DNA of 64,000 nt from Teredinibacter sp. KSP-S5-2 (GCF_032773895.1 NZ_CP120416.1:3439001-3503000); one strand, 5' to 3'; positions 1 through 11,553 are shown, counted from the stretch's first letter. Made by a program: numbers and translations. Notes: a model not told the origin generated them from the sequence alone.

Positions 1-817
1 GCAGCACCGCCACAGAGGCATCGCGCATGATTTGGTATTCTTTATCGGTTAGAGTTTGCGCCGGCGCAACGGTGATCGAGTCGCCAGTATGCACCCCCAT
101 AGGGTCAAAGTTTTCAATGGAACAGATAATGATACAGTTGTCGTTTTTGTCACGGACAACTTCCATTTCATACTCTTTCCAACCCAACAGCGACTCATCA
201 ATTAACAGCTCGTTAGTCGGTGAAAGATCCAATCCGCGGTTACAAATTTCTTCAAATTCTTCCCAGTTATAGGCAATACCGCCACCGGAACCACCCATGG
301 TAAATGAAGGGCGAATAATGACCGGGAAACCAAACTCTTTTGGTACTTCGTTGGCTTCTTCCAGGGTGTGAACGATTTTAGCTCGTGGACACTCCAGGCC
401 AATTTTTTTCATTGCCTGGTCAAAGCGGTGTCGGTCTTCAGCTTTATCGATGGCATCTTGCGTTGCACCAATCAGCTCCACACCATGCTCTTGCAATACA
501 CCATGCTTATGTAAGTCCAACGCACAGTTCAATGCAGTTTGCCCACCCATAGTCGGCAAGACCGCGTCTGGCTTTTCTTTGGCAATAATTTTTGCCACCG
601 TCTGCCAGGTGATTGGTTCAATATACGTTGCATCCGCCATGGCCGGGTCGGTCATGATGGTTGCAGGGTTTGAATTAACCAGAATAACCCGGTATCCCTC
701 TTCTCTCAGCGCCTTACAGGCTTGCGCACCGGAGTAGTCAAATTCGCAAGCTTGACCAATAACAATGGGACCTGCACCAATAATCAGGATACTTTCGATG
801 TCAGTTCTTTTTGGCAT
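1..817 (-). CDS. carB: Carbamoyl-phosphate synthase large subunit (N-terminal part, cut by window edge)
   Basis: The minus strand reads [16 protein letters not shown] from an ATG at 817 and stays open to base 1, so about 272 N-terminal residues of a roughly 1070-residue protein are seen. The [18 protein letters not shown] nucleotide-binding stretch at residues 13-30, the [11 protein letters not shown] segment and the glycine-rich [13 protein letters not shown] loop of the first ATP-grasp domain are typical of CarB. The enzyme makes carbamoyl phosphate from bicarbonate, two ATP and ammonia delivered by CarA, feeding pyrimidine and arginine synthesis. It lies 92 bp downstream of carA in the same direction, the usual carAB operon. 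The stop codon lies outside the window. Confidence 0.97.
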   Translation of the reverse strand, partial: MPKRTDIESILIIGAGPIVIGQACEFDYSGAQACKALREEGYRVILVNSNPATIMTDPAMADATYIEPITWQTVAKIIAKEKPDAVLPTMGGQTALNCALDLHKHGVLQEHGVELIGATQDAIDKAEDRHRFDQAMKKIGLECPRAKIVHTLEEANEVPKEFGFPVIIRPSFTMGGSGGGIAYNWEEFEEICNRGLDLSPTNELLIDESLLGWKEYEMEVVRDKNDNCIIICSIENFDPMGVHTGDSITVAPAQTLTDKEYQIMRDASVAVL

Positions 818-909
818 GGTGTATTTAACAACCTTTTAAATGTGTTTCCGCTAAATGCGTGAAAATTTAAATTTTTAATCTTTGCTTTTACTTGAACACT
901 CGCAGAAAC

Positions 910-2070
910 TTATTTCTGCGCGTCCATCAGTTCGATAAAGTGATCAAATAAGTCTGCGGCGTCATGTGGGCCAGGACTGGCTTCAGGGTGCCCCTGAAAA
1001 CTGAATGCCGGCTTATCCGTTAAGTGAATACCTTGCAAAGACTGGTCGAACAAAGACTTATGGGTTGCCTTCACATTGGCAGGCAAGCTGCTTTCGTCCA
1101 CCGCAAAACCGTGGTTCTGACTGGTAATCATCACCTGCCCCGTTTCCAGTTTCTGCACTGGGTGGTTGCCGCCGTGATGACCAAATTTCATTTTGACTGT
1201 TTTGGCTCCACTTGCCAGGGCAAGAATCTGGTGGCCTAAACAAATACCAAAAATCGGAATGTCTTTTTCCAATAGCGTTTTAACCGCCGAGATCGCGTAA
1301 TCACATGGCTCGGGGTCCCCTGGTCCGTTGGACAGGAAAACACCATCAGGATTCATAGCCAATACGTCTTCGACAGGCGTTTTAGCTGGCACAACCGTTA
1401 GATCACAACCTCGATCCACCAACATACGCAAAATGTTGCGCTTAGCACCGAAGTCATAGGCGACCACTTTATATTTGGCTTCAGCCAAAGGCTTGAAGCC
1501 TTCTCCTAATTGCCATGAGCCAGACTGCCATGAAAAAGCTTCACTGGTAGTCACTTCTTTTGCCAGGTCCATGCCTTGCAAGCCGGCAAAACCTTTCGCC
1601 AACTCCAGAGCTTGCTGCTCATCGATGTCGCCCGCCATGATACAGCCGTTTTGGGCACCTTTATCCCGCAGGATTCGAGTCAAACGACGAGTATCAATGT
1701 CAGCAATGCCTAGTATGTTCTTTTCCTGAAGGTATTCGTCCAAACTCTTTTCCGAGCGGAAATTGCTCGAAATAGCAGGAAGGTCACGAATAATAAGACC
1801 CGAAGCCCAAATCTGACCACACTCTTCATCCTCAACGTTGACACCAACATTGCCAATATGGGGATAAGTGAGGGTAACGATTTGTTTTGCGTAGGAAGGG
1901 TCAGTAAGAATTTCTTGATAGCCAGTGATGGAAGTATTAAAAACAACCTCGCCGACTGAATGGCCGTCAATACCAATGGCTTGACCATGGAAAACATTTC
2001 CATCCTCTAGCACCAGTATTGCTTTGCGTCGGTTACTTTGGTCAAAAATAGCAGCCTGTTCGTCAGCCAA
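910..2070 (-). CDS. carA: Carbamoyl-phosphate synthase small (glutaminase) subunit
   Basis: 386 residues, normal family length. The C-terminal class I glutamine amidotransferase domain shows the nucleophile in GICLGHQ (Cys about 277) and the catalytic pair in GHPEASPG (His about 361, Glu about 363); the N-terminal half carries the usual small-subunit motif [16 protein letters not shown]. It hydrolyses glutamine and channels ammonia to CarB. The start is a TTG at 2070, chosen because a strong GGAGG lies 8 nt upstream and no ATG fits the conserved N-terminus. It heads the carAB operon; a leader of about 300 nt separates it from the terminator behind dapB. Confidence 0.97.
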   Translation of the reverse strand: MADEQAAIFDQSNRRKAILVLEDGNVFHGQAIGIDGHSVGEVVFNTSITGYQEILTDPSYAKQIVTLTYPHIGNVGVNVEDEECGQIWASGLIIRDLPAISSNFRSEKSLDEYLQEKNILGIADIDTRRLTRILRDKGAQNGCIMAGDIDEQQALELAKGFAGLQGMDLAKEVTTSEAFSWQSGSWQLGEGFKPLAEAKYKVVAYDFGAKRNILRMLVDRGCDLTVVPAKTPVEDVLAMNPDGVFLSNGPGDPEPCDYAISAVKTLLEKDIPIFGICLGHQILALASGAKTVKMKFGHHGGNHPVQKLETGQVMITSQNHGFAVDESSLPANVKATHKSLFDQSLQGIHLTDKPAFSFQGHPEASPGPHDAADLFDHFIELMDAQK

Positions 2071-2102
2071 TTACGTGTCCTCCGCGATATCTGGATTGGG
2101 CA

Positions 2103-2192
2103 CTATTGCCCATCTTGAGTTCCGGCAGTTGCCGATCTGCAGGCCGAACGAAAGAGCCACGCGGTTGCGCGGTCGCCGGTATTAGCCAACAT
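2103..2192 (-). CDS. Possible carA leader peptide ORF (29 aa)
   Basis: A 29-codon ORF starting MLANTGDRATAW and ending before the carA ribosome binding site sits alone in the long carA leader. Its own ribosome binding site is weak (GAG six bases before the ATG). Some carAB operons have regulatory leaders, which is why it is noted, but I see no clear attenuator hairpin between it and carA. It could be chance. Confidence 0.25.
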   Translation of the reverse strand: MLANTGDRATAWLFRSACRSATAGTQDGQ

Positions 2193-2378
2193 TGCTCAAG
2201 GTTTTTATTTCGGTAGTTTATGAACCAGCTCTAAAAACAACTTTATGACTTCGCAACCTTCAGGTTGTAACCGAGTACAAGTGTGCGTGCTGGTGACGTG
2301 TGCAAACACGCTATCTTTCCATGCAGCAGGCAGCTTGACGCCTCGCGAATTCATCAAATTGTGGTTAGATTTGGTTCT

Positions 2379-2417
2379 AAAAAAAGCGAGATGAAGTAGG
2401 CCCTCATCTCGCTTTTT
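2379..2417 (-). terminator. Rho-independent terminator behind dapB
   Basis: A perfect 14-bp inverted repeat (aaaaagcgagatga / tcatctcgcttttt, arms 2381-2394 and 2404-2417) with a 9-nt loop and T-runs on both sides. It lies 150 bp after the dapB stop and upstream of the carA leader, so it separates the two units on the minus strand. Confidence 0.85.
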
Positions 2418-2564
2418 CGAATCCTGAAACTCAAACTAAACCAAGTTTAGTAGAGCCTGGCGGTGTACGCCTAAACTGAGCGGGGATTTTACTGGAAACC
2501 CCTAGTGTTTGTCCACGCAGAATTACTTCAGATTTATTACGCGACAACGGAAACCCAAAAATCC

Positions 2565-3777
<1,213 letters not shown>

Positions 3778-3973
3778 AAGGTTTTCTCCGTAATCCTATG
3801 CGCTTCGTTTATGAAACCGATGAAGCTTATTAGTTCAGCCTAACCTTCAACCCCGACCCCAAACCATGCCTGAATTCAAAATATCGCTGCATGATTTGAG
3901 AAAAATGAATAGAAAACTGCATTCAATGAAAATATGTTGGCCAAGCTGGTAGCCGGCCACTTAGTTGTTCAGG

Positions 3974-5104
3974 TTAAAGCTTCATATCGCCAAACAGGTT
4001 CTTCATTCCATCGAACCAACTGTGCTGTTTAGGGGAATGCTTACTGCCCTGAAGGCTGTTTTTTAACTCTTCCAACAGCTCTTTCTGTCGTTTGGATAAA
4101 TTCACTGGGGTTTCCACCACCACTCGACACAACAGATCACCTGCCGCACCACCACGAACAGGCACAACACCTTTGCCACGCAGACGGAAAAGTTTTCCAG
4201 TCTGGGTTTCAGCAGGCACTTTCAACTTCACACGCCCATCCAGGGTCGGCACATCTATGTCGCCCCCCAAACACGCTTCAAAAATACTAATCGGCACTTC
4301 GCAATAAAGGTTCTTACCATCTCGGGTGAAGAAATCATGCTCTTTAACAGAAACCTGAACATAGAGATCACCAGATGGGCCACCATCAATACCCGCTTCA
4401 CCTTCACCGGCCAAACGAATGCGATCCCCGGTATCCACACCTGGCGGAACTTTAACCGAAAGCGTTTTAGTTTCCTCCACACGCCCCTGACCATGACAAT
4501 CTCGGCATGGATCAGAAATAATCGTTCCTGCACCTCGACAGTTCGGACAAGTTTGCTGGACAGAGAAGAAACCTTGTTGCATTCGTACCTGACCATGACC
4601 ACCACAAGTAGCGCAGGTGGTTGGACTGGTACCGGGCTTGGCACCACTACCACTACAAGTCTTACAACTCACATAAGTGGGCACTTTAATTTTTACGGAC
4701 GTTCCTTTAACGGCATCTTCCAGCGACAACTCAAGGTTGTAGCGTAAATCTGCGCCACGGGTTGAACGACGACCGCCTGGGCCACCGCCACCAAAAATAT
4801 CGCCAAAGACATCGCCGAAAATATCGGAGAAACTGCCAAAGCCGTGGGCGCCAGCCCCACCGCCCATACCACCCATGCCTTCCACACCGGCATGGCCATA
4901 TTGGTCATAGGCTGCACGCTTCTGATCATCAGACAAAACTTCGTAAGCCTCACTGGCTTCCTTAAACTTTTCTTCGGCTTCTTTGTTGTCTGGATTACGG
5001 TCAGGATGGAACTTCATCGCCACTCGACGATAGGCTTTTTTCAGGTCCTGAGCAGAGGTTCCCTTCTGAACTCCGAGTACTTCGTAATAATCACGCTTTG
5101 CCAT
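3974..5104 (-). CDS. dnaJ: Chaperone protein DnaJ (Hsp40)
   Basis: 376 residues. J domain at residues 1-70 with the HPD tripeptide (KFHPDRN), a Gly/Phe-rich linker (about 75-115, [15 protein letters not shown]), then four CxxCxGxG zinc motifs ([32 protein letters not shown], about 145-215) and the C-terminal substrate-binding domain. DnaJ delivers unfolded clients to DnaK and stimulates its ATPase. It is the third gene of grpE-dnaK-dnaJ, 116 bp after dnaK, with a small GC hairpin in the gap. Confidence 0.98.
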   Translation of the reverse strand: MAKRDYYEVLGVQKGTSAQDLKKAYRRVAMKFHPDRNPDNKEAEEKFKEASEAYEVLSDDQKRAAYDQYGHAGVEGMGGMGGGAGAHGFGSFSDIFGDVFGDIFGGGGPGGRRSTRGADLRYNLELSLEDAVKGTSVKIKVPTYVSCKTCSGSGAKPGTSPTTCATCGGHGQVRMQQGFFSVQQTCPNCRGAGTIISDPCRDCHGQGRVEETKTLSVKVPPGVDTGDRIRLAGEGEAGIDGGPSGDLYVQVSVKEHDFFTRDGKNLYCEVPISIFEACLGGDIDVPTLDGRVKLKVPAETQTGKLFRLRGKGVVPVRGGAAGDLLCRVVVETPVNLSKRQKELLEELKNSLQGSKHSPKQHSWFDGMKNLFGDMKL

Positions 5105-5144
5105 AAAAATAATCAGTCAAATTAAAGTCTTCACACACAACAAA

Positions 5145-5161
5145 CGCGGGACATGCCCGCG
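5145..5161 (-). other. Hairpin in the dnaK-dnaJ gap
   Basis: The sequence cgcgggacatgcccgcg can form a 6-bp GC stem with a 5-nt loop between the dnaK stop and the dnaJ start. There is no T-run after it, so it is more likely an mRNA processing or stability element that lowers dnaJ relative to dnaK than a full terminator. Functional role is inference. Confidence 0.45.
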
Positions 5162-5220
5162 CTGTATAACTTCAAGTTAGAAAGTAGGAATAAACATCCG
5201 CTACCTCTACAGACAAAAAC

Positions 5221-7146
5221 TTACTTGTTTTCGTCCTTAACTTCTTCAAACTCTGCGTCCACAACGCCGTCTTCCGCAGGCTGTTCCTGGCCACCAGCTT
5301 GCTGTTCCGCACCACCCGCCTGGGCAGCTTGTTCAGCATATAACTTCTGAGCAAGAGAACCGGAAGCATCGGTCAGCTTCTTAGTAGCAGCCTCGATTGC
5401 ATCCTTATCGTCGCCTTTCACAGCTTCTTCTGCTTCTTTAACCGCAGATTCAATTGCCGTTTTCTCTTCCGCTGTGGCTTTATCACCCGCGTCTTCCAAG
5501 GTTTTCTTAGTTGCGTGGATCAAACCTTCAAGGGTATTGCGGGCCGAAACCAACTCTTCAAACTTACGGTCTGCTTCAGCATTGGCTTCGGCATCTTGTA
5601 CCATCTTATCGATTTCATCATCCGACAAACCGGAAGACGCTTTAATCACAATCGACTGCTCTTTACCGGTCGCTTTGTCTTTTGCAGACACATTCAAGAT
5701 ACCGTTGGCATCGATGTCGAAAGTCACCTCAATTTGAGGTACACCACGTGGTGCAGGTGGAATATCTGCCAAGTCGAATCGACCTAGAGATTTGTTCTGT
5801 GCCGCTTGCTTACGCTCACCTTGAACAACGTGAATGGTTACTGCTGTTTGGCTGTCTTCTGCAGTTGAGAACACTTGTGACTTCTTAGTTGGAATCGTTG
5901 TGTTCTTGTCAATTAGCGGTGTAGCAACACCACCCATGGTTTCAATACCTAGGGTTAGCGGAGTAACGTCTAGAAGAAGCACATCTTTCACTTCACCGGA
6001 CAATACTGCACCTTGAATCGCTGCACCCATAGCCACTGCTTCATCAGGGTTAACGTCTTTACGAGGCTCTTTACCAAAGAACTCAGCAACTTTTTGCTGA
6101 ACCAAAGGCATACGTGTTTGACCACCTACCAGAATGACATCATCAATGTCGCTAACGGAGATATCAGCGTCTTTAATTGCCATTTTCAAAGGCTCAAGTG
6201 AACGCTGAACAAGCTCTTCAACTAAAGACTCAAGCTTCGCACGAGTTAGTTTAACCACCAAGTGCTTAGGTCCAGTGGCATCCGCCGTGATATACGGCAA
6301 GTTAACTTCTGTTTGCTGGCTTGAAGAAAGCTCAATCTTGGCTTTTTCCGCCGCTTCTTTTAAGCGTTGAAGTGCGAGTGGATCGTTGTGCAAATCAATA
6401 CCGTTGGACTTTTTGAACTCAGCCGCCAAGTACTCGATCAAACGCAAGTCAAAGTCTTCACCACCAAGGAAAGTGTCACCGTTGGTTGAAAGCACTTCAA
6501 ATTGATGTTCCCCGTCGACATCAGCGATCTCAATAATGGAAATATCGAACGTACCACCACCCAGGTCGTATACCGCAATAGTGCGATCGCCTTTGGCTTT
6601 GTCCATACCGTAAGCCAATGCCGCTGCAGTAGGCTCATTGATAATACGCTTAACTTCCAGACCCGCAATTTTACCGGCGTCTTTTGTTGCCTGGCGCTGA
6701 GAGTCATTGAAGTATGCAGGTACGGTAATAACCGCTTCAGTTACTGGCTCACCCAAGTAATCTTCCGCGGTCTTTTTCATTTTTTTCAAGACTTCGGCTG
6801 AGATTTGCGGTGGCGCTTTCTTATCGCCTTTTGCTTCAACCCAAGCATCGCCGTTATCAGCGGCAACAATTTTATAGGGCACCATGGAGATGTCTTTTTG
6901 CACAACATCATCTTGGAACTTACGACCAATCAAACGCTTCACCGCAAACAAGGTATTGTGCGGATTGGTAACAGCCTGACGCTTAGCGCTTTGACCAACA
7001 AGAATTTCATTGTCATCAGTAAAGGCAACTATCGAAGGCGTAGTACGATCGCCTTCAGCGTTCTCGATCACTTTTGATTTGTCGCCTTCAAGTACAGACA
7101 CACACGAGTTGGTTGTACCCAAGTCAATTCCAATAATCTTACCCAT
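5221..7146 (-). CDS. dnaK: Chaperone protein DnaK (Hsp70)
   Basis: 641 residues, standard length. Hsp70 ATPase domain (1-385) with phosphate-1 loop [11 protein letters not shown], phosphate-2 loop [13 protein letters not shown] and adenosine motif [12 protein letters not shown]; substrate-binding domain from about 390 ([14 protein letters not shown]); helical lid and the acidic Hsp70 tail ending [10 protein letters not shown]. It refolds and protects proteins in an ATP cycle with DnaJ and GrpE. It lies between grpE and dnaJ in one operon controlled by the sigma-32 promoter upstream of grpE. Confidence 0.99.
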   Translation of the reverse strand: MGKIIGIDLGTTNSCVSVLEGDKSKVIENAEGDRTTPSIVAFTDDNEILVGQSAKRQAVTNPHNTLFAVKRLIGRKFQDDVVQKDISMVPYKIVAADNGDAWVEAKGDKKAPPQISAEVLKKMKKTAEDYLGEPVTEAVITVPAYFNDSQRQATKDAGKIAGLEVKRIINEPTAAALAYGMDKAKGDRTIAVYDLGGGTFDISIIEIADVDGEHQFEVLSTNGDTFLGGEDFDLRLIEYLAAEFKKSNGIDLHNDPLALQRLKEAAEKAKIELSSSQQTEVNLPYITADATGPKHLVVKLTRAKLESLVEELVQRSLEPLKMAIKDADISVSDIDDVILVGGQTRMPLVQQKVAEFFGKEPRKDVNPDEAVAMGAAIQGAVLSGEVKDVLLLDVTPLTLGIETMGGVATPLIDKNTTIPTKKSQVFSTAEDSQTAVTIHVVQGERKQAAQNKSLGRFDLADIPPAPRGVPQIEVTFDIDANGILNVSAKDKATGKEQSIVIKASSGLSDDEIDKMVQDAEANAEADRKFEELVSARNTLEGLIHATKKTLEDAGDKATAEEKTAIESAVKEAEEAVKGDDKDAIEAATKKLTDASGSLAQKLYAEQAAQAGGAEQQAGGQEQPAEDGVVDAEFEEVKDENK

Positions 7147-7295
7147 TACGAGTCTCCGAATTCATCTATCTATTCATGCAGTTAACAAGCCTTCTTGCTG
7201 GTTAACTCAAATTTGTTATTGCGGCTAACCGATCAGGTTTTGCCATTTATCCAGACTTACTGCCAATATTGGTTCAGTCCAGCGAATTTCAAGGC

Positions 7296-7892
7296 TTAGG
7301 CGTCACTGTTATTGTCTGCGGGAGCCTTGGACACAACCACCATTGCAGGTCTGACCAAACGGCCATGCAAGGTGTAACCCTTCTGGAAAACGTTGATTAC
7401 CGTATTCGGTTCCACATCGCCGTTTTCCAACATTGTCATCGCCTGATGAAACTCTGGGTTGAAGGGTTCGCCTTCAGGGTTAACCGTTTCAACCTTGTGT
7501 TTTTTCAAGCTGTCGACCAAAGATTTGAGCGTTAACTCAACACCTTCTGTTACCGCAGCAAGCTCGGCATTTTCAGCGGCGGAGGCATCGATTGCCCTTT
7601 CCAGGTTATCCACCACCCCCAACATGTCGCTGACAAATTTCTCCAGGCCAAACTTATGGGCCTTTTCAACATCCTGCTCAGCTCGTCGACGCGCATTCTG
7701 CGCTTCAGCTGCAGCACGAAGTGCCTGTTCTTTTGCCAGAGCCAATTCATCTTTCAATGCTTGAATCTGACCTTGTAATGCTTCGACAGTCAGGTCTTCA
7801 CCTTCTGAATCCGCACCTTGCTCAGTGGAATCAAGAGTGACCTGATCCTCTTCCAAACTTTCATTAATGTCTTGTTGATCTTGCTCTGACAC
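7296..7892 (-). CDS. grpE: Nucleotide exchange factor GrpE
   Basis: About 198 residues: an acidic N-terminal tail, a long coiled coil (about 40-100, rich in Ala, Glu and Arg), then the beta-rich wing with the family signature in the segment [16 protein letters not shown]. It releases ADP from DnaK. I choose the GTG at 7892 ([10 protein letters not shown]) because GGAG stands six bases before it; a TTG at 7904 in the same frame would overlap that ribosome binding site. First gene of the grpE-dnaK-dnaJ operon. Confidence 0.97.
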   Translation of the reverse strand: MSEQDQQDINESLEEDQVTLDSTEQGADSEGEDLTVEALQGQIQALKDELALAKEQALRAAAEAQNARRRAEQDVEKAHKFGLEKFVSDMLGVVDNLERAIDASAAENAELAAVTEGVELTLKSLVDSLKKHKVETVNPEGEPFNPEFHQAMTMLENGDVEPNTVINVFQKGYTLHGRLVRPAMVVVSKAPADNNSDA

Positions 7893-7926
7893 GCTGTTCT
7901 CCAAAGGAATGAATTTGCTGGTAGGA

Positions 7927-7955
7927 ATATGGGGTTAACCCCTCTACATTCAAGG
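7927..7955 (-). promoter_or_regulatory. Sigma-32 heat-shock promoter of grpE-dnaK-dnaJ
   Basis: On the minus strand CTTGAA (7954-7949) is followed after 14 bases by CCCCATAT (7934-7927). Both elements match the E. coli sigma-32 consensus (CTTGAA, 13-15 bp, CCCCATnT) without a mismatch. The promoter lies about 35 bp ahead of the grpE start, the right distance to drive the whole chaperone operon. Confidence 0.88.
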
Positions 7956-7998
7956 GCAAAAAATGAATTCCTCGCAATACTGGCTAAACAACAAAAAG

Positions 7999-8018
7999 TA
8001 CTGTATAAATAACCATAT
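7999..8018 (+). promoter_or_regulatory. LexA-like (SOS) box upstream of recN
   Basis: The 20-mer from 7999 (tactgtataaataaccatat) matches the gammaproteobacterial LexA palindrome in 14 of 20 positions, with a perfect left half (TACTGTATA) and a weak right half. It ends 27 bp before the recN start. recN is a classical LexA-repressed gene, which supports the reading. Confidence 0.55.
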
Positions 8019-8045
8019 CAACAACAGCCATGTGGGGATAAACCC

Positions 8046-9707
8046 ATGCTCACACACCTGCAAATTAACGATTTCACTCTGGTAGACCACCTGGACTTGG
8101 AACTCAGCTCCGGGCTGACCACCATTACTGGCGAAACAGGTGCAGGAAAATCCATTATGCTGGATGCACTTGGACTCGCACTGGGTGACAAAACCGATGC
8201 GGACAAGGTTCGCCTGGGCAGTGAAAAAACAGAAATACACGCAACATTTGATATTGCGGAGCTACCGGCGGCCCAGCAATGGCTGACCGATCAAGATTTA
8301 CGCATAGACGACGACTGCATCCTGCGCCGGATTATCACAGCTGAAGGTCGTTCTCGGGCCTACATTAACGGCAGTAATGTCCCCCTCCAGCAGTTGCGAA
8401 TACTTGGCGACATGCTGGCCGATATTCACAGCCAACACGAACATCAATCTTTGTTAAAGCCCTCAACCCACAAGCGCTTGTTGGACGATTCGGCCAACCT
8501 GAAAAGCCTTGCCAGCACAGTCAGGCAGGCTTATCACAACTGGCATACCGCTGCACAGAATCTGGAACAAGCTCAAACCCAAAGCGACGAAATAAACGCC
8601 CGCTTTCAGCTGTTGAGCTATCAAGTTGAAGAACTGGACCAACTCAACCTGCAAGAAGAGGAACTGGAAGCACTGGAAAAAGAGCAAAGGATTCTCGCCA
8701 ACCTTGAAACTACTCAGCAAAACTGCAGCCATGTATTAGATATTTGCAGCACAGATGATATTGGTATTGTGGACAATCTCCACCGAGCATTGCACCTGCT
8801 TGGCGAACTACCAGATAAAACTGACTTTCTCAGCTCCGCACACAGCTTGCTAGAAAATGCCGTTATTCAAGTGCAAGAAGCGCAGTCAGAACTTGAACGA
8901 CAACTCGAAAACCAGGAACTCGACCAGAACCGACTCCCCGAAGTCGAACAGCGGCTCAGTCAAGTTTATGAGATTTCGCGCAAACATAAGATTCACCCAT
9001 CAGAATTGGTTGCTCTACACCAATCTCTGGCCGAAGAGCTGCAGGGCATGCAAAGTGGCGACGAACATATCCAAACCCTGGAAGAGGCCGTCAAGCGCAG
9101 CTTAAGCGAATACAAATCCCATGCACAAATACTAACCAAAGAACGTAAAGCCGCGGCAAAAGCCTTAACCAAGTCGGTGAACGAGCAACTGGCCAAATTA
9201 GCTATGGCCAACGCTACCTTTGCGATAGACCTAAAAGATTCCGGCGCCGAACCGACCAAAGACGGCAACGAAGTAATTGAGTTTTTAATCTCCACCCACC
9301 CGGGACAGCCCCCCAAGCCTCTGATAAAAATTGCGTCAGGCGGCGAACTTTCCCGAATCAGTTTGGCAATACAGGTGGTAACAGCTCAAACCTCCGCTAC
9401 GCCCACTCTAGTATTTGACGAAGTCGACGTGGGAATTGGTGGCCCAACCGGAGACGTAGTAGGCAGAATGCTGCGGGAACTTGGGCAAAACGCCCAGGTT
9501 ATATGTGTTACCCACTTGGCCCAGGTCGCCAGCAAAGGTCATCAACACATAAAAGTCAGCAAAGAAGTCGACAAACAGTCGATCTCCTCAGAGGTAACGT
9601 ACCTGGAGGGAGAAGAAAAAATTCAGGAAATTGCCCGAATGATGGGCGGCGATATCAGCTCAAAACAATCCCTTGCTCATGCGAAACAAATGATTAAGTC
9701 AGGTTAG
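8046..9707 (+). CDS. recN: DNA repair protein RecN
   Basis: 553 residues, normal length. SMC-like ATPase: Walker A GETGAGKS near residue 35, a long coiled coil in the middle (about 150-370, many Gln/Glu/Leu), then the ABC-type signature ASGGELSRISLA and Walker B TLVFDEVDVGIGG near 460. RecN acts at double-strand breaks, tethering DNA for RecA-dependent recombination. The ATG at 8046 gives the conserved MLTHLQINDFTLVD start and has GGGGAT upstream. It is transcribed divergently from grpE and has a LexA-like box. Confidence 0.97.
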   Translation: MLTHLQINDFTLVDHLDLELSSGLTTITGETGAGKSIMLDALGLALGDKTDADKVRLGSEKTEIHATFDIAELPAAQQWLTDQDLRIDDDCILRRIITAEGRSRAYINGSNVPLQQLRILGDMLADIHSQHEHQSLLKPSTHKRLLDDSANLKSLASTVRQAYHNWHTAAQNLEQAQTQSDEINARFQLLSYQVEELDQLNLQEEELEALEKEQRILANLETTQQNCSHVLDICSTDDIGIVDNLHRALHLLGELPDKTDFLSSAHSLLENAVIQVQEAQSELERQLENQELDQNRLPEVEQRLSQVYEISRKHKIHPSELVALHQSLAEELQGMQSGDEHIQTLEEAVKRSLSEYKSHAQILTKERKAAAKALTKSVNEQLAKLAMANATFAIDLKDSGAEPTKDGNEVIEFLISTHPGQPPKPLIKIASGGELSRISLAIQVVTAQTSATPTLVFDEVDVGIGGPTGDVVGRMLRELGQNAQVICVTHLAQVASKGHQHIKVSKEVDKQSISSEVTYLEGEEKIQEIARMMGGDISSKQSLAHAKQMIKSG

Positions 9708-9766
9708 AGCCTGTTATCGACCCGATAAGCTGGTAAAGAAAAATGAAACCGCTTAACACTCAAAGT

Positions 9767-9797
9767 AAAAGCCCATGTTTGAAACGCGGGCTTTTTT
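9767..9797. terminator. Bidirectional terminator between recN and fur
   Basis: The inverted repeat aaaagccc (9767-9774) / gggctttt (9788-9795) is followed by T on the plus strand and by T (A on plus) on the minus strand. It lies between two convergent genes, recN (+) and fur (-), and can end both transcripts. Confidence 0.8.
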
Positions 9798-9812
9798 ATG
9801 TTGGGTTACTTA

Positions 9813-10220
9813 TCAAGGTTTAGGCTTTACGTACAGAACCAGACTATGTCCGGTAATATCGTAACCTTTGTCGGCCGCAATCTGTTCCTGCAGCTTTTCG
9901 ATTTCCTCACTGTGGAACTCGATAACCTTTCCAGTTTCAACACAAACCATATGATCGTGATGATCGCCTCGATCCAACTCAAATACTGAGTGACCACCAT
10001 CAAAATTATGACGCTCTACCAAACCGGCTGTCTCAAACTGAGTCAACACGCGGTATACCGTGGCCAAACCAACGTCATCACCCGCATCCAACAAGGCTTT
10101 ATAGACGTCTTCAGCACTCAAATGACGATCTGTGGAATTTTCTAGGATTTGAAGTATCTTAACCCTCGGTAGAGTTACTTTGAGCCCGGCTTTACGAAGT
10201 TCTTGGTTTTCTACTGCCAT
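9813..10220 (-). CDS. fur: Ferric uptake regulator Fur
   Basis: 135 residues. N-terminal winged helix (residues 1-80, with LSAEDVYKAL and GLATVYRVLTQFE) and a C-terminal dimerisation/metal domain with the RGDHHDHMVCVETGKVIEF signature. The second cysteine of the E. coli CxxC pair is a Thr here, as in Pseudomonas Fur. With Fe2+ it represses iron acquisition genes; candidate target boxes in this window lie before the siderophore operon (62241) and before tpsA (42270). It is divergent from bamE, a common arrangement in pseudomonads. Confidence 0.97.
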   Translation of the reverse strand: MAVENQELRKAGLKVTLPRVKILQILENSTDRHLSAEDVYKALLDAGDDVGLATVYRVLTQFETAGLVERHNFDGGHSVFELDRGDHHDHMVCVETGKVIEFHSEEIEKLQEQIAADKGYDITGHSLVLYVKPKP

Positions 10221-10304
10221 TTTTGTTTTATCCCCCCGGGGCTTCTCACATTGCTAGAAGATCAGGTATTATCCCCGGCCTATTTCGATTGGGAAACCCC
10301 TGGA

Positions 10305-10760
10305 ATGCAAAAAACTTTCAAAATTACACTCGTTCTCACACTTGCAGCCTGTTTTGCAGCCTGTTCGACCCTAAAATTCCCATGGGCATACAAAGTAACG
10401 GTCACTCAAGGCAACTATATCGAGCACGAAATGGTCGATCAGTTGAAAGTCGGCATGACCAAAAGACAGGTTCGCTACGTAATGGGGTCACCACTTGTTG
10501 AAGATACCTTCAACCCTGACCGCTGGGATTACTACTATAGCGTGAAGCGTGGGGATAAAATCCTGAAAGAACAGCACTTCACGGTGTATTTTGAAAATGA
10601 CCTGCTTACCCGCTGGGAAGGCACTTACGAACCAGAGAAAAAGAGCAAGGCCAAACCATCAAAAGAGGAAGCGGATTCAAGCGAAGAATCAACTGACTCT
10701 AGCGAAACAACTGAAACAAACGAAAAAGACACAGAAAACGAAGAAAGCCAGACAAATTAG
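10305..10760 (+). CDS. bamE: Outer membrane assembly lipoprotein BamE (OmlA/SmpA)
   Basis: 151 residues from the ATG at 10305, chosen because it starts a good lipoprotein signal (MQKTFKITLVLTLAACFAAC, lipobox FAAC). The mature core has the BamE fold motifs: GNYIEHEMVDQLKVGMTKRQ and VRYVMGSPLVEDTF, then DRWDYYYSVKRG. The last 40 residues are a low-complexity acidic/Ser/Thr/Lys tail not present in E. coli BamE. BamE is a subunit of the BAM complex that inserts beta-barrel proteins in the outer membrane. Upstream extension to 10203 would lack the signal and overlap fur. Confidence 0.95.
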   Translation: MQKTFKITLVLTLAACFAACSTLKFPWAYKVTVTQGNYIEHEMVDQLKVGMTKRQVRYVMGSPLVEDTFNPDRWDYYYSVKRGDKILKEQHFTVYFENDLLTRWEGTYEPEKKSKAKPSKEEADSSEESTDSSETTETNEKDTENEESQTN

Positions 10761-11083
10761 CTGGCTTTCTCTTCTTTCGCCTTCTCGGCTCGCTTACGTC
10801 TCACTTCTTTCGGGTCTGAAGTTAAAGGACGATAGATTTCCACTCGATCTCCAGCTTGCAATATATGATCCTTTGCAGGCTTCAACCCCTTAGTTCCCAA
10901 TGCCTGACCAAAAATGCCCATCTTGGCATTTTCAATATCCAGCTCGGGGAAAAAATCGGTAATTTTTGACTGCCGCACAGCCATAAGCGCTGTTGTGCCA
11001 GGCTCAACCAAAAGCTCAATAATTTTCTGTTTTTCAGGAAGCGCGTAGGCAACTTCTACTAAAATCGGTTCAATATCAGACAT
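10757..11083 (-). CDS. rnfH: RnfH-family ubiquitin-like protein
   Basis: 108 residues; the family motifs are VEVAYALPEKQKI near the start, then DIENAKMGIFGQ and RVEIYRPLTSDPKEVRRKRA at the end. RnfH is a small beta-grasp protein; in many proteobacteria it forms the partner of RatA, and its biochemical role is not settled. It is convergent with bamE (4-bp overlap of ends) and lies just downstream of ratA in the same direction (38 bp), as in most relatives. Confidence 0.93.
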   Translation of the reverse strand: MSDIEPILVEVAYALPEKQKIIELLVEPGTTALMAVRQSKITDFFPELDIENAKMGIFGQALGTKGLKPAKDHILQAGDRVEIYRPLTSDPKEVRRKRAEKAKEEKAS

Positions 11084-11121
11084 TCGTATTCTCGATTAAC
11101 AACAAAAGTGTATTCACACTT

Positions 11122-11553
11122 TTAACCATAAAGCACTTTCGCACGCTTACACATCGCATCGACCTGCTCAGATGCGATCTTTTCAAAAACCTTTCCCGCA
11201 GCCAAGCTAATCATTTTATTGGCAAATTCAAATTCCAGCCAAAAATTAATCTTACAGGCCGATTCAGTCAGCGCGGTAAATTGCCAGGCACCTTTCAGTG
11301 ATTTAAACGGCCCCTTGACTAACTCCAGGGTCATCCCATTAGGCGGGTCTAGTTCATTGTGAGTAACAAAGGACTGAGTAAACCCTGCTTTGGCGATATC
11401 CAAACGGGCTTCCAACCAACCCTCACCTTCAGCCAGCAACTCAGACCCCACACAACCAGGTAAGAACTTGGGGTAAGCATAAAAATCCGCCACCAGATCA
11501 TACATCTGCTGATTAGAATACTGCACTAAAGCAGACCGTTCTACCCGACTCAC
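11122..11553 (-). CDS. ratA: RatA-type START/polyketide cyclase-like protein
   Basis: 143 residues with the single START/SRPBCC domain of the RatA/Coq10 family (MSRVERSALVQYSNQQMYD, DFYAYPKFLPGC, QVDAMCKRAKVLYG). E. coli RatA was described as a ribosome-association toxin, and Coq10 homologues bind ubiquinone; which applies here is open. The start is a GTG whose GTGA overlaps the stop of the upstream transporter gene, so translation is likely coupled. Followed by rnfH. Confidence 0.93.
   Translation of the reverse strand: MSRVERSALVQYSNQQMYDLVADFYAYPKFLPGCVGSELLAEGEGWLEARLDIAKAGFTQSFVTHNELDPPNGMTLELVKGPFKSLKGAWQFTALTESACKINFWLEFEFANKMISLAAGKVFEKIASEQVDAMCKRAKVLYG

Noticed and set aside
4255-4953. 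Several 85-135 codon frames over dnaJ
   Set aside because: Alternative frames of dnaJ, rich in Arg/Cys/Val because of the CxxCxGxG repeats; not genes.
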